Shown piece after piece: positions 1 to 8,898 of a stretch of 64,000 nucleotides of DNA. Numbering within the stretch: the stretch's first letter is position 1; the number at the start of each line of letters is the position of its first letter. This DNA is from Clostridium rectalis (GTDB lineage: Bacteria; Bacillota; Clostridia; Clostridiales; Clostridiaceae), in the NCBI RefSeq assembly GCF_900626095.1, contig NZ_UYZZ01000003.1, forward strand, positions 326,889-390,888, given 5' to 3'. The position numbers and the translations under genes were made by a program. Below the pieces are notes generated by a model. The model was given only the letters and a program-made list of their open reading frames with translations, made no database searches and had not been told where the DNA came from.

Positions 1-678
1 CACTGCATTACTTGAAAGTGAAAAAATTACATCTGTTACCCCACCTAAAGTATCTGCAATGATTACCTTTTTTGATAATCCTATAACAAATCTTTCAATA
101 CCATAACTGAATTTTTCAATAGATTCTATCCTGTTTCTTATTTGATTATCTATATCCTTATATTTCACAATAGGACCTGCTATTAATTGTGGGAAAAATG
201 ATATATATAATGCCACAAAAAAAATATTTTTATTAACCTTTGCATCATTTTTATATATATCAATTATGTATGACATACCCTGAAATGTAAAAAAAGAAAT
301 TCCTATAGGCAACATAATTTCCCTATATTGAAAATTAGTATGAAAAATTCTATTACTATTTCCTATTACAAAATCGTAATATTTATAATAAAAAAGTAAT
401 ATTAAATTAATTATTATGCCTATTAATAAAGTAATCTTTCTTAATTTTTCATTGTTTTTAAACTTGTCAATAAACAAGCCAAACATATAATTTAATAATA
501 TTGAAATCCCTAACAAAGGTAAATATTTCAATCCTCCCCAAGCATAAAAAATTATACTTGTAAAAAGAATTATATAATTCTTAAAAACCTTACTATGAAG
601 AACACTTCCCAAGATATAGTAAATCAATAATGTTAACGGCAAAAAAATAAATATAAATATTTGTGAATCAAATAACAT
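1..678 (-). CDS. MBOAT family membrane O-acyltransferase (AlgI/DltB-like), partial
   Basis: Translating the minus strand from the ATG at 678 gives 226 codons open to the window edge, so only the N-terminal part is present. It is almost entirely hydrophobic, beginning MLFDSQIFIFIFLPLTLL. It carries the MBOAT-like stretch PIGISFFTFQGMSYIID at about residues 115-130, followed by a PQLIAGPIV segment. This family moves acyl (often acetyl) groups from a cytoplasmic donor onto exported polysaccharides or teichoic acid; the substrate cannot be told here. The partner SGNH/AlgJ-type protein would be expected just outside the window. A GGGGGGAAG Shine-Dalgarno sits immediately upstream of the ATG. The catalytic His region lies outside the window. 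Confidence 0.82.
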   Translation of the reverse strand, partial: MLFDSQIFIFIFLPLTLLIYYILGSVLHSKVFKNYIILFTSIIFYAWGGLKYLPLLGISILLNYMFGLFIDKFKNNEKLRKITLLIGIIINLILLFYYKYYDFVIGNSNRIFHTNFQYREIMLPIGISFFTFQGMSYIIDIYKNDAKVNKNIFFVALYISFFPQLIAGPIVKYKDIDNQIRNRIESIEKFSYGIERFVIGLSKKVIIADTLGGVTDVIFSLSSNAV

Positions 679-1236
679 GTCTTCCCCCCTATACAGAAAC
701 TACAATACACTATATTAAATAAAAAAATCACCCTAACATGATTTTAATATATTATTAATGTTTTTTAGTTAATAAATAAACTTTTCATATAAAATTCATA
801 AAATATCTATTTATTAACATACTAAAATTATTCAATGTATTATAGTATAAATTTATTATTTTTTATTATCCTAAATATAAGAAGTAAACATTAAAAAAAG
901 CTTAAAAAATAAATTAAATTATTCTTAATTTGTGAACTTTTTTTAAATTGTTTTTAAATTATATATATATAACTTAAAATAATCTACTTATACATCCTTT
1001 AATAAAAACTATGTTAAACATTGAAACTAGGGATAAATTTCATACTATTATATATAAGATAATTAATATATTAATCATTTATAATTGTTTAAAAAAATTC
1101 ACTTTACAAAATCATTTAAAAAACTTAATTAAATAAAAGTGTTTTATATGTTAAAATTAAAAATAAGGTAAAAAAATAAACTAATCAATATTTGGGTATA
1201 TTTTTTATATTCTTTATAAAACTAGGAGGTGGACAC
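679..1236. other. AT-rich divergent intergenic region
   Basis: This 558-base stretch separates the minus-strand acyltransferase from the plus-strand antiporter. It is extremely AT-rich and must hold both promoters. I found no convincing open reading frame, hairpin terminator or riboswitch-like conserved block in it. Confidence 0.5.
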
Positions 1237-2841
1237 TTGGCAATATATCTTCTACTAGCTTCTGTAATTATATTGATATGTGTACTTTTTAATAAACTTT
1301 CAAATAAAGTTGGTATACCTATGCTGTTAGCATTTATTGTCCTCGGTATGATTTTCGGATCAGATGGCCTTTTTAAAATACCCTTTGGAAACTATGAATT
1401 TGCAGAACAAATCTGCTCAATAGCTTTAATATTTATAATGTTCTACGGAGGCTTTGGTACAAGTTGGAACGAAGCTAAACCTGTAGCTGTAAAATCCATT
1501 TTACTATCCACACTAGGAGTTATATTTACTGCAATACTTACAGGTTTCTTTTGCTATTTTATACTTCATATAGAATTATTAGAAAGCTTACTTATTGGGG
1601 CTGTTATAAGTTCCACAGATGCTGCATCGGTGTTTTCAATATTACGTTCTAAAAAATTAAACCTTAGTGATAATACAGCATCAATGTTAGAGTTAGAAAG
1701 TGGTAGTAACGACCCTTGCTCCTATATGTTAACTGCAATAGTATTGTCTATTATGACCGGTAAAGCAAATACCTCTATGGTAGCATATATGGTCTTTGCT
1801 CAACTTGTATATGGTATTATAATCGGTGTAATTATATCAATTTTATCTATCTATATATTACGTAGATTTAAATTTACTACTGCTGGTTTTGACATGGCCT
1901 TTGTAATAGGTGTAGCTATTTTATCCTATGCGCTCCCTTCTGTAATTGGAGGAAATGGATATTTAAGCACATATATAGTAGGAATAGTTTTAGGAAATAC
2001 GGATATAGCAAACAAAAAGTCATTAGTAAATTTTTTCGATGGTGTAACAGGACTTATGCAAATGCTTATATTCTTTTTATTAGGACTTTTAGCATTTCCT
2101 TCTCAAATACCATCAATATTTCTACCCTCTATTGCAATAGCGTTATTTCTAACTTTTATTGCAAGACCTTTAGCAGTTTTCGCCATACTTAAGCCAGCAA
2201 AGTGTAAACTTCCCCAATTACTATTAGTATCCTTTGCCGGACTGCGTGGTGCTGCTTCCATAGTTTTTGCCATTATGGCAACAGTAAGTCCCGCCTACAC
2301 AAGAAATGATGTATTTCACATTGTATTTTGTATAGTATTACTATCTATTTCTTTTCAAGGTACACTAATTCCTTGGGTAGCAAAAAAACTGGGAATGATT
2401 GATGACAATGCTAATGTCCTTAAAACATTTAATGATTATTCTGAAGAAAATGATATACAATTCATTAAGTTAGCAATTACAAAACATCATCCTTGGAAAA
2501 ATAAACTCATTCGTGATATTATTTTACCACCTGATACCCTAATTGTTATGCTTATGAGAAATAAAGAGGCTATTGTACCAAATGGAAATACAATACTTTA
2601 TGAAAAAGATATAGCAGTTTTAAGCGCTACTCCTTTTCAGGATGAAAATTCTATTAAGTTTATAGAAAAGAAAATTACATCCAATAGCAAATGGAAGAAC
2701 AAAAAAATATCTGAGTCTTCTATAAGTTCAGATGAGCTAGTCATAATGATAAAACGTAAAGGGAAAATTATAATCCCAAGAGGTAATACTTTAATAGAAG
2801 AAAATGATGTTTTAGTAATAAATTCACCTATAGAAGCTTAA
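1237..2841 (+). CDS. CPA1-type cation/proton antiporter (NhaP2-like) with two RCK_C domains
   Basis: This is a predicted membrane exchanger of Na+ or K+ for protons. I start it at TTG 1237, six bases after a clean AGGAGGT (1224-1230); an in-frame TTG at 1192 lacks a ribosome site. About 12 hydrophobic segments fill residues 1-385, including the CPA1 signature SSTDAASVFS and ESGSNDPCSYML with the essential Asp. The soluble tail (about 405-534) contains two successive TrkA-C-like repeats, each with a W-K-N-K ... DxLIVMxxR/K ... P-x-G-N-T pattern. RCK_C domains in related antiporters bind regulatory ligands such as c-di-AMP or nucleotides. That is family knowledge; the ligand here is not visible. 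The gene is monocistronic and ends at a bidirectional terminator. Confidence 0.88.
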   Translation: MAIYLLLASVIILICVLFNKLSNKVGIPMLLAFIVLGMIFGSDGLFKIPFGNYEFAEQICSIALIFIMFYGGFGTSWNEAKPVAVKSILLSTLGVIFTAILTGFFCYFILHIELLESLLIGAVISSTDAASVFSILRSKKLNLSDNTASMLELESGSNDPCSYMLTAIVLSIMTGKANTSMVAYMVFAQLVYGIIIGVIISILSIYILRRFKFTTAGFDMAFVIGVAILSYALPSVIGGNGYLSTYIVGIVLGNTDIANKKSLVNFFDGVTGLMQMLIFFLLGLLAFPSQIPSIFLPSIAIALFLTFIARPLAVFAILKPAKCKLPQLLLVSFAGLRGAASIVFAIMATVSPAYTRNDVFHIVFCIVLLSISFQGTLIPWVAKKLGMIDDNANVLKTFNDYSEENDIQFIKLAITKHHPWKNKLIRDIILPPDTLIVMLMRNKEAIVPNGNTILYEKDIAVLSATPFQDENSIKFIEKKITSNSKWKNKKISESSISSDELVIMIKRKGKIIIPRGNTLIEENDVLVINSPIEA

Positions 2842-2851
2842 ATAAGTGCAT

Positions 2852-2889
2852 AAAAAACCAGCTCATACATATCCATGAACTGGTTTTTT
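2852..2889. terminator. Bidirectional intrinsic terminator
   Basis: The arms AAAAAACCAG and CTGGTTTTTT pair, with a further TCAT/ATGA pairing inside the loop. The A-run and T-run on the two flanks let it end both the plus-strand antiporter and the minus-strand flavoprotein. Confidence 0.8.
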
Positions 2890-2902
2890 ACACTAAATTA
2901 AA

Positions 2903-4102
2903 TTATTTCATTGATTGAATAATACTTTCACAAATAGACTCCATTGAATCTTTATCTTGTTCTTTCATACTTGAGTTAACTGTTATATCACTATCTAGTA
3001 TAGTCATATCTTTCATATCATTTAAAAGTTCTCTCATAAGTTTACCAGATTGAGGTGCCCAAGAACCATTCTCTATGAGAGCAAAGGTACGTTTTTGTAA
3101 ATTCAATGCTTTCATATCCATTATATAATTTAACATGGGTGGATAAATCTTTAAATTATAGGTTACTGAGGCAAGTACTATATGGCTATATTTAAAACTT
3201 TCTGAAATCAAATAAGAAACATGAGTTTTTGAAACATCATACATAACTACATTAGTAATACCTTTTTTCACTAACCTAGTTGCCAAATCATTAGCAGCTG
3301 CCTCTGTATTACCATACATCGTTCCATAAACAATCATTACTCCTTTTTTCTCAGGTTCATAACGACTCCATTTATCATACTTATCTAAGAAATACCCAAA
3401 ATCATTTCTCCACACTGGTCCATGTAATGGACAAATCATTTTAATTTGGATATTACTAGCTTTCTTTAAAAGTGCTTGAACATGAGGTCCATATTTACCT
3501 ACAATATTAGTATAATATCTCCTAGCCTCATCAATCCAATCCTTATGAAAATCTACTTCATCATTAAACAATTTACCATCTAAAGCCCCAAAGGAACCAA
3601 ATGCATCCGCAGAAAATAACACACCATCTGTAGTATCATATGTTACCATTGCCTCTGGCCAATGTATCATAGGAGCAGCTATAAATGTAACATTATGTTT
3701 ACCAAAAGATAAATTGTCTCCTTCCTTTACTTCTATCACATTATCATGTATATTAAACCCAAATTGGTTCATAAACATAGAAGCCTTTTTTGAGCATACA
3801 ATTTTTACTTTTGGATAACGAAGAAGAATTTCTTCAATACAAGCTGCATGATCTGGCTCCATATGATTAATTACCATATAATCTAAATCTCTGTCCTCTA
3901 AAACGGCTCGTATATTTTCAATAAATTGACGACAAATTGACCAATCCACTGTATCAAATAATACTGTTTTGTTATCTATTAATAAATAAGAGTTATATGA
4001 AACCCCTCTCTCAATGGGATGAATATTTTCAAAAAGAGCTAGACGACGATCATTTCCACCGACCCAATAAAGATCTTCAGTCACATTTCTAACACAATAC
4101 AT
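2903..4102 (-). CDS. FprA family A-type flavodiiron protein
   Basis: Flavodiiron proteins reduce O2 to water, or NO to N2O, in the cytoplasm using electrons from rubredoxin. Residues 1-245 form the metallo-beta-lactamase-like domain with the diiron motif H-x-E-x-D-H (NHMEPDHAAC, about residue 80) and further ligands at HWPEAM and PLHGPVW. Residues 250-399 form the flavodoxin domain with the FMN loop YGTMYGNTEAAAND. The 399-residue length is normal for class A. An AGGAGG site precedes the ATG. It is 50 bases downstream of the acyl-CoA dehydrogenase/rubredoxin fusion and surely co-transcribed with it. In clostridia rubredoxin is the usual donor to this family, so the rubredoxin tail of the neighbour is the likely partner. 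O2 versus NO preference cannot be read from sequence. Confidence 0.93.
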   Translation of the reverse strand: MYCVRNVTEDLYWVGGNDRRLALFENIHPIERGVSYNSYLLIDNKTVLFDTVDWSICRQFIENIRAVLEDRDLDYMVINHMEPDHAACIEEILLRYPKVKIVCSKKASMFMNQFGFNIHDNVIEVKEGDNLSFGKHNVTFIAAPMIHWPEAMVTYDTTDGVLFSADAFGSFGALDGKLFNDEVDFHKDWIDEARRYYTNIVGKYGPHVQALLKKASNIQIKMICPLHGPVWRNDFGYFLDKYDKWSRYEPEKKGVMIVYGTMYGNTEAAANDLATRLVKKGITNVVMYDVSKTHVSYLISESFKYSHIVLASVTYNLKIYPPMLNYIMDMKALNLQKRTFALIENGSWAPQSGKLMRELLNDMKDMTILDSDITVNSSMKEQDKDSMESICESIIQSMK

Positions 4103-4152
4103 ACTTTAATCCTCCTATACATTATTAATTTCTCTTTATATATTGATTATAC

Positions 4153-6060
4153 TTATACTTCTATAAACATATCTTTTTCTTCACCACATGCAGGACATGT
4201 CCATTCCTCAGGTATATTTTCAAATAATATACCTGGAGTTATTTCACCTTCTAGATCTCCTACACCAGGGTCATATTCATAACCACACCCATTACATACA
4301 TAATATTTCCAAGTTGGAGTAACTTTTTTAGGAAGTGCCCTCTTCATTTTCTTCATTGGAGGAGCTTCTACTTTTGGTTTACCATTATCTAATGCAGCTG
4401 TAAGTAATGGCAGTATTTCCATAATATCTCCAACAATTCCATAGTCTGCATTTTTAAAAATTTTAGCATTTGGATTAATATTTATAGCTACAATTGTTGA
4501 AGCATCCTTTATACCTTTTAAATGTTGACCTGCACCAGATATGCCACAAGCAATATAAAGATTTCCTCTAAATTTTTGTCCAGACATACCAACATATCGG
4601 TTTATTGGAACATATCTAAGTGTTTCTGCCACTGGACGAGAAGAACCTATCGCTGCACCAGCTTGCAAGGCTAAGTTTTCTATAAGCTTCATATTTTCTT
4701 TTTCCCCTATACCCATACCTACACTAACTACTCTTTCAGCTTTACTAATAGGTGTATCTAAAGGAATTCCAACTGTAAAATCATATCCATCAGCTTTAAG
4801 CGCTTTTACAAGAGCATCTACTCTTTCTTTAGCAGTACCTTTTTTTAATATTACTTTTTTACGATATCCTGTAGCTGGTTGATTTACAGCTACTTTGTTT
4901 ATAGACTGAGTTTTAGGCATCTTCCCTATTATATTTGCAGCTATAACTACACGCTGAATTTCGTTAGTTCCTTCATATATAGTACATATCTTAGCATCTC
5001 TGTAAGCTCGTTCAACCTCCATACCCTTTAGATATCCACTTCCACCAAATATTTGAAGTGATTCATTAACAACTTCAAGACAAATGTCCGAAGCATATTG
5101 TTTTGCCATAGCCGCTTCCATACTATAAGGCTGGTTATTTTGTTTAAGTTCTGCAGCACTGTAAACAAGTAATCTAGCTGCTCTGAGTTTAGTTGCCATA
5201 TCTGCTAATTTAAAAGCTATTACTTGTTGTTGACAAATAGGCTTACCAAATTGAACTCTTTCTTTTGAATACTCTAGTGCATGTTCATATGCTCCTTGGG
5301 CAATACCTAAAGCCTGAGCTGCGATTCCAATACGTCCACCATCTAAAGTAGCCATGGCAATTTTAAAGCCTTCTCCCTCTTTCCCAAGTAGATTTTCCTT
5401 AGGCACTTTAACATCATTAAAAATTAATTCTGATGTAGCAGAAGAACGAATCCCCAATTTATCATAATGTTTACCAAAACTAAAACCTTCAAAATCTTTT
5501 TCCACAATAAAAGCACTGATACCACGAGTGCCTATATTAGGTGTGGTAACCGCAAAAATAACATAAATATCTGCCTCACCAGCATTAGTAATAAAAATCT
5601 TCTCACCGTTTAAAATATAATAATCATCTTTTAATACTGCAGTGGTTTCTGTTCCACCAGCATCACTCCCTGCATTTTCTTCAGTAAGACCGAATGCACC
5701 GAGCTTCTCTCCCTTTGCCAATGGAACTAAATATTTTTTCTTTTGATCTTCAGTTCCAAAGGCTGCTATTGGATAAGTTCCTAATGATGTATGTGCAGAG
5801 AGAATTACTCCTGTTCCTCCATCCACTCTTGATAATTCTTCTACTGCAATAGCGTAACTTATAACATCTAGTGATGCTCCCCCATATTTTTTAGAATATG
5901 GAATTCCCATAACGCCCATATGTGCTAATTTTTCAACTACTTTCCTTGGAAATTTATTTTCCTGATCTAGCATAAAGGCAATAGGCCTAACTTCTTCTTC
6001 TGCAAACTCTCTAATTTTTATTCTTAAATTTTCATGATCTTTTGTAGTTTTAAAAAACAT
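4153..6060 (-). CDS. Acyl-CoA dehydrogenase / EtfA FAD domain / rubredoxin fusion
   Basis: This is a three-module flavoprotein of 635 residues. Residues 1-375 are a complete short-chain acyl-CoA dehydrogenase, with the FAD/substrate loops FGLTEENAGSDAGG and IYEGTNEIQR, whose Glu (about 363) is the catalytic base. Residues 400-570 match only the C-terminal FAD-binding half of electron-transfer flavoprotein alpha (IGSSRPVAET, GISGAGQHLKG, NPNAKIF). EtfA domain I and EtfB are missing. Residues 582-635 are a rubredoxin with CNGCGYEY and CPACGEE iron-binding pairs. The start is ATG 6060, preceded by GGAGGTGG; an upstream in-frame TTG lies inside the ribosome site. It leads the operon with FprA. 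I infer electron flow acyl-CoA to FAD to ETF-FAD to rubredoxin to the flavodiiron protein. Confidence 0.9.
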   Translation of the reverse strand: MFFKTTKDHENLRIKIREFAEEEVRPIAFMLDQENKFPRKVVEKLAHMGVMGIPYSKKYGGASLDVISYAIAVEELSRVDGGTGVILSAHTSLGTYPIAAFGTEDQKKKYLVPLAKGEKLGAFGLTEENAGSDAGGTETTAVLKDDYYILNGEKIFITNAGEADIYVIFAVTTPNIGTRGISAFIVEKDFEGFSFGKHYDKLGIRSSATSELIFNDVKVPKENLLGKEGEGFKIAMATLDGGRIGIAAQALGIAQGAYEHALEYSKERVQFGKPICQQQVIAFKLADMATKLRAARLLVYSAAELKQNNQPYSMEAAMAKQYASDICLEVVNESLQIFGGSGYLKGMEVERAYRDAKICTIYEGTNEIQRVVIAANIIGKMPKTQSINKVAVNQPATGYRKKVILKKGTAKERVDALVKALKADGYDFTVGIPLDTPISKAERVVSVGMGIGEKENMKLIENLALQAGAAIGSSRPVAETLRYVPINRYVGMSGQKFRGNLYIACGISGAGQHLKGIKDASTIVAININPNAKIFKNADYGIVGDIMEILPLLTAALDNGKPKVEAPPMKKMKRALPKKVTPTWKYYVCNGCGYEYDPGVGDLEGEITPGILFENIPEEWTCPACGEEKDMFIEV

Positions 6061-6526
6061 AAAATCCACCTCCAATTTAAATAATACGGTTTATACTATT
6101 AATTTCAATAAACTTTATTTTTTATCTAACTCACTTTAAAATTTCCTTTTACTTCAATAAAGCATTTAATTAATATACAATAATTTATTCAATATATTTT
6201 TAAATATTACCTAAAAAGTATATTAAAACCGTATAGTTTTATTGTATACCTTATTAGTGTACTTTTCAACTCTAATTTGAATTATTTATTCTCTAAAACA
6301 ATAAAAATTATTAATTTATCTATATATTATAAATATTTATAATATAATTCACTGTTTTAATCTAATAATTGAATATTTTAATGATTATTATTTTACCTAG
6401 TTATTATCTTGTTAAAATTAAATAAACTTTATACACCCCTATAAGAGTTATAATTGTGAAATAAAATCACATATTATAACCATATAGCATATTATAATGT
6501 TATAATCCTATGAGAGGAATGATAAT
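6061..6526. other. Divergent intergenic region
   Basis: About 465 AT-rich bases lie between the fusion dehydrogenase (minus) and the cupin gene (plus). A TATAAT-like box at about 6501-6506 precedes the cupin ribosome site, but no good -35 accompanies it. I see no gene or strong hairpin. Confidence 0.4.
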
Positions 6527-7153
6527 ATGTATAATATGTTTGAAACATATCCATGTCCTTACTGTTTTACTCCACCAATAGACCCTTATATATATCCTTA
6601 TTACTATAACACCCCAATGTATGATCCTTACTTTGAGAATTATTCTACTAATGATTATATGCCATTAACTGGTGAAATAGAGTATGACCCAACTCCTGAG
6701 GAAAATGAATTTAGGGGCAATGGAGGTATGATTCCATTAAAAGATTATGGCCCTCAACCATTTGTTGTTAATATTGAAAAAGCTACTACACAAAATAATA
6801 AATTTCGTACAACTTTATGGACTGGAAAACATTTACAAGTTACATTAATGAGCATAAAAGTTGGTGAAGATATAGGCCTAGAAATTCATCCTAAAGTTGA
6901 TCAATTCATACGTATTGAAGAAGGTGAAGCACTAGTTCAAATGGGAGATAGGAAAGATAAATTGAATTTTGAAAAAAGAATTTCTGATGATTATGCTATA
7001 ATGGTACCTGCAGGTAAATGGCATAATATAACAAATATTGGTAGAAAACCATTAAAATTATACTCTATATACGCACCACCAGAACATCCCTTTGGAACAG
7101 TTCATGAAACTAAAGCAATTGCAGAAGCAGCCGAGGAAAAACGTCGCCGTTAA
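6527..7153 (+). CDS. Cupin-domain protein with Tyr/Pro-rich N-terminus
   Basis: The 208-residue product starts at ATG 6527 after GAGAGGA. Residues 1-50 are low-complexity and rich in Tyr, Pro and Asp (for example PYIYPYYYNTP), with one CPYC pair. That composition is typical of spore-coat or self-assembling proteins rather than enzymes. Residues 75-190 form a single cupin barrel: motif 1 is GLEIHPKVDQFIRIEEGEA and motif 2 is VPAGKWHNITN. Motif 1 keeps one His and the final Glu, with Asp-Gln where the second metal His often lies. The tail is charged and ends in RRR. The cupin fold is clear; the biochemical role is unknown. A spore-coat location is my inference from the N-terminus only. It is monocistronic with its own terminator. 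Confidence 0.8.
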   Translation: MYNMFETYPCPYCFTPPIDPYIYPYYYNTPMYDPYFENYSTNDYMPLTGEIEYDPTPEENEFRGNGGMIPLKDYGPQPFVVNIEKATTQNNKFRTTLWTGKHLQVTLMSIKVGEDIGLEIHPKVDQFIRIEEGEALVQMGDRKDKLNFEKRISDDYAIMVPAGKWHNITNIGRKPLKLYSIYAPPEHPFGTVHETKAIAEAAEEKRRR

Positions 7154-7243
7154 TATAACATACACATTATTTAAAAAAGTTTATTGTAATTTTTGAAGCA
7201 GTATTTTAATATTCACATAAAATTTTATATTTTATACACAAAA

Positions 7244-7268
7244 GGCTATATAGCAAAGCTATATAGCC
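7244..7268. terminator. Intrinsic terminator, perfect 11-bp stem
   Basis: GGCTATATAGC and GCTATATAGCC pair perfectly around a three-base AAA loop. It sits between the cupin gene and the convergent permease gene. T-rich sequence follows on both strands, so it probably serves both. Confidence 0.8.
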
Positions 7269-7382
7269 AAATTTATTTAATCACTCCTTAATCATTTTTA
7301 AATCCTTTTAATACCTATTATCTTTAACTCTATCTTAAAAATAAATATAATAAAATTGTATAGATTGAAATTATTATATTTA

Positions 7383-8117
7383 TTATTCTACCTCCATTTT
7401 ATTTATATAAAAACATCCATATAAAATACCTAAAACAAATATTATAAAAGCCAGTATAACCTGACTTGGAAGTATTGATATATCCTTTATAATTTTATGA
7501 TGGTTATGTATTAGCATAAGATTAGATATTACTGGCAATGGAAAGGGTATAATTGCTCTTACACTAGGCTCAGTTAAAAATATAAAACTTGCTACTATCT
7601 GAACACCAATATACACTATTGTCACAATAATTTTTTTACTTATAATTGCCAAGGTGGCTGTTACCGTAATCATTAACATTTGAAAGAAAAAGGATTTTAA
7701 AGTAATTAAAAAATGTTTTATTAAAATTTGTACAGTAATGCTCTCTTTGAAAAATATATAACTCATTAACGTAAGCATAACAAATTCTGTAATATATAAA
7801 AACAATGATATTATTATTGCACAAATGATTTTCCCTAAAAATAATTTCCATCTTTCATGCCTGTATGTAACCATGGATACAATAGTATTATTATTAAATT
7901 CTAAGATAATCATATAAGATATCAGCAAATTTACAACTATAAGAAAACCATAGGAAAATACTGTTAAGTTCACCCAAGTAAATAAAGAATCTGCATCTTT
8001 TATAACTTGTGAGTTTAAAGTTAGTGAACTAAACTCAATCACAATAAATACTCCTACAATTAATGAAATCCAAATTCTTTTAAATTTTTTTAGTTCACAA
8101 ATAATAATGTTTAACAT
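7383..8117 (-). CDS. ABC-2 type permease, antimicrobial-peptide exporter subunit
   Basis: This 244-residue protein has about six hydrophobic segments and the layout of the short permeases paired with BcrA/CprA-type ATPases (ABC-2 superfamily). Start ATG 8117 follows AGGAGGAG. It is the last gene of a three-gene unit: ATPase, first permease, this permease, with 34 bases between the two permeases. Such pairs export or expel bacitracin, nisin-like lantibiotics or other cationic peptides from the membrane. That is inferred from family and neighbourhood; the substrate cannot be read. No soluble domain is present. Confidence 0.8.
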   Translation of the reverse strand: MLNIIICELKKFKRIWISLIVGVFIVIEFSSLTLNSQVIKDADSLFTWVNLTVFSYGFLIVVNLLISYMIILEFNNNTIVSMVTYRHERWKLFLGKIICAIIISLFLYITEFVMLTLMSYIFFKESITVQILIKHFLITLKSFFFQMLMITVTATLAIISKKIIVTIVYIGVQIVASFIFLTEPSVRAIIPFPLPVISNLMLIHNHHKIIKDISILPSQVILAFIIFVLGILYGCFYINKMEVE

Positions 8118-8151
8118 AATACTCCTCCTAATTAAAGTTCATTTATATTGT

Positions 8152-8898
8152 CTAGTAAATATTAGCTTTTCTATAAAATAACACACATCCTAAAATTCCA
8201 ATTAAAAATATAAAAGTCCCCGTGCATATTTCATTATTATTTATTACCATATTTAATGGAATAGGTACATCTAATATAGCTACCTTAAACTTTGCCACAG
8301 GTGCTGCTGGTATAATTGAGTAAATAAAATCACTATACTTACTTCCTAAAATATAGCTTACATTTCCTATCAATAAAATTAATGAGTAAATTGAAGTAAC
8401 AATTATACTTTTACTTATTAAAGCTATTAAAATTGCTATTGGCAAAATAGCAACCTGAAAAATAAATGAAATCATGAATACTGTAAAATGATTTAAAAGG
8501 GCATCTAAATTTATAGGACTCTTTAAGACAATAAATCCTTTTAAAACCACAAAAATATAACTTGTAAAATAAATAATAGCTATTACTATAATACTTATTA
8601 AAAATTTATTTAAAAAAGCTTTACATCTACCATTAGGATATGAAAAATCTATCGAAGCTGTTTCATATTTAAATTCTCTAATAAAAATACTCCCAATAAA
8701 ATTAGGAATTACAAATGTATAAAATATACTAAAAGCTATATACTCAAATTTAAAAAAGTATCCATACCAGTTTAAAGATGAAACCATAGACCTATTTAAT
8801 GTACCAAAATACAGACATACTCCTCCTATTAATAGTAAATTAATATAATATCCCGTTCTTTTTAGTTTTAAAAATTCACAATACAATCCATCAAACAT
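8152..8898 (-). CDS. ABC-2 type permease, antimicrobial-peptide exporter subunit
   Basis: This is a 248-residue membrane protein with six predicted hydrophobic helices, first at about residues 17-35. The first ten residues are amphipathic, as in LanE/LanG and CprB/CprC permeases. The ATG at 8898 follows GGAGGAC and overlaps the end of the ATPase gene by 8 bases, so the two are translationally coupled. It is similar in size and helix arrangement to the downstream permease; the two presumably form a heterodimer. Lantibiotic- or bacitracin-type resistance is inferred from the neighbouring two-component system. Confidence 0.8.
   Translation of the reverse strand: MFDGLYCEFLKLKRTGYYINLLLIGGVCLYFGTLNRSMVSSLNWYGYFFKFEYIAFSIFYTFVIPNFIGSIFIREFKYETASIDFSYPNGRCKAFLNKFLISIIVIAIIYFTSYIFVVLKGFIVLKSPINLDALLNHFTVFMISFIFQVAILPIAILIALISKSIIVTSIYSLILLIGNVSYILGSKYSDFIYSIIPAAPVAKFKVAILDVPIPLNMVINNNEICTGTFIFLIGILGCVLFYRKANIY

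Noticed and set aside
1192-1236. Upstream TTG start for the antiporter
   Set aside because: It has no Shine-Dalgarno, while TTG 1237 has AGGAGGT at ideal spacing; the extra 15 codons would contain that ribosome site.
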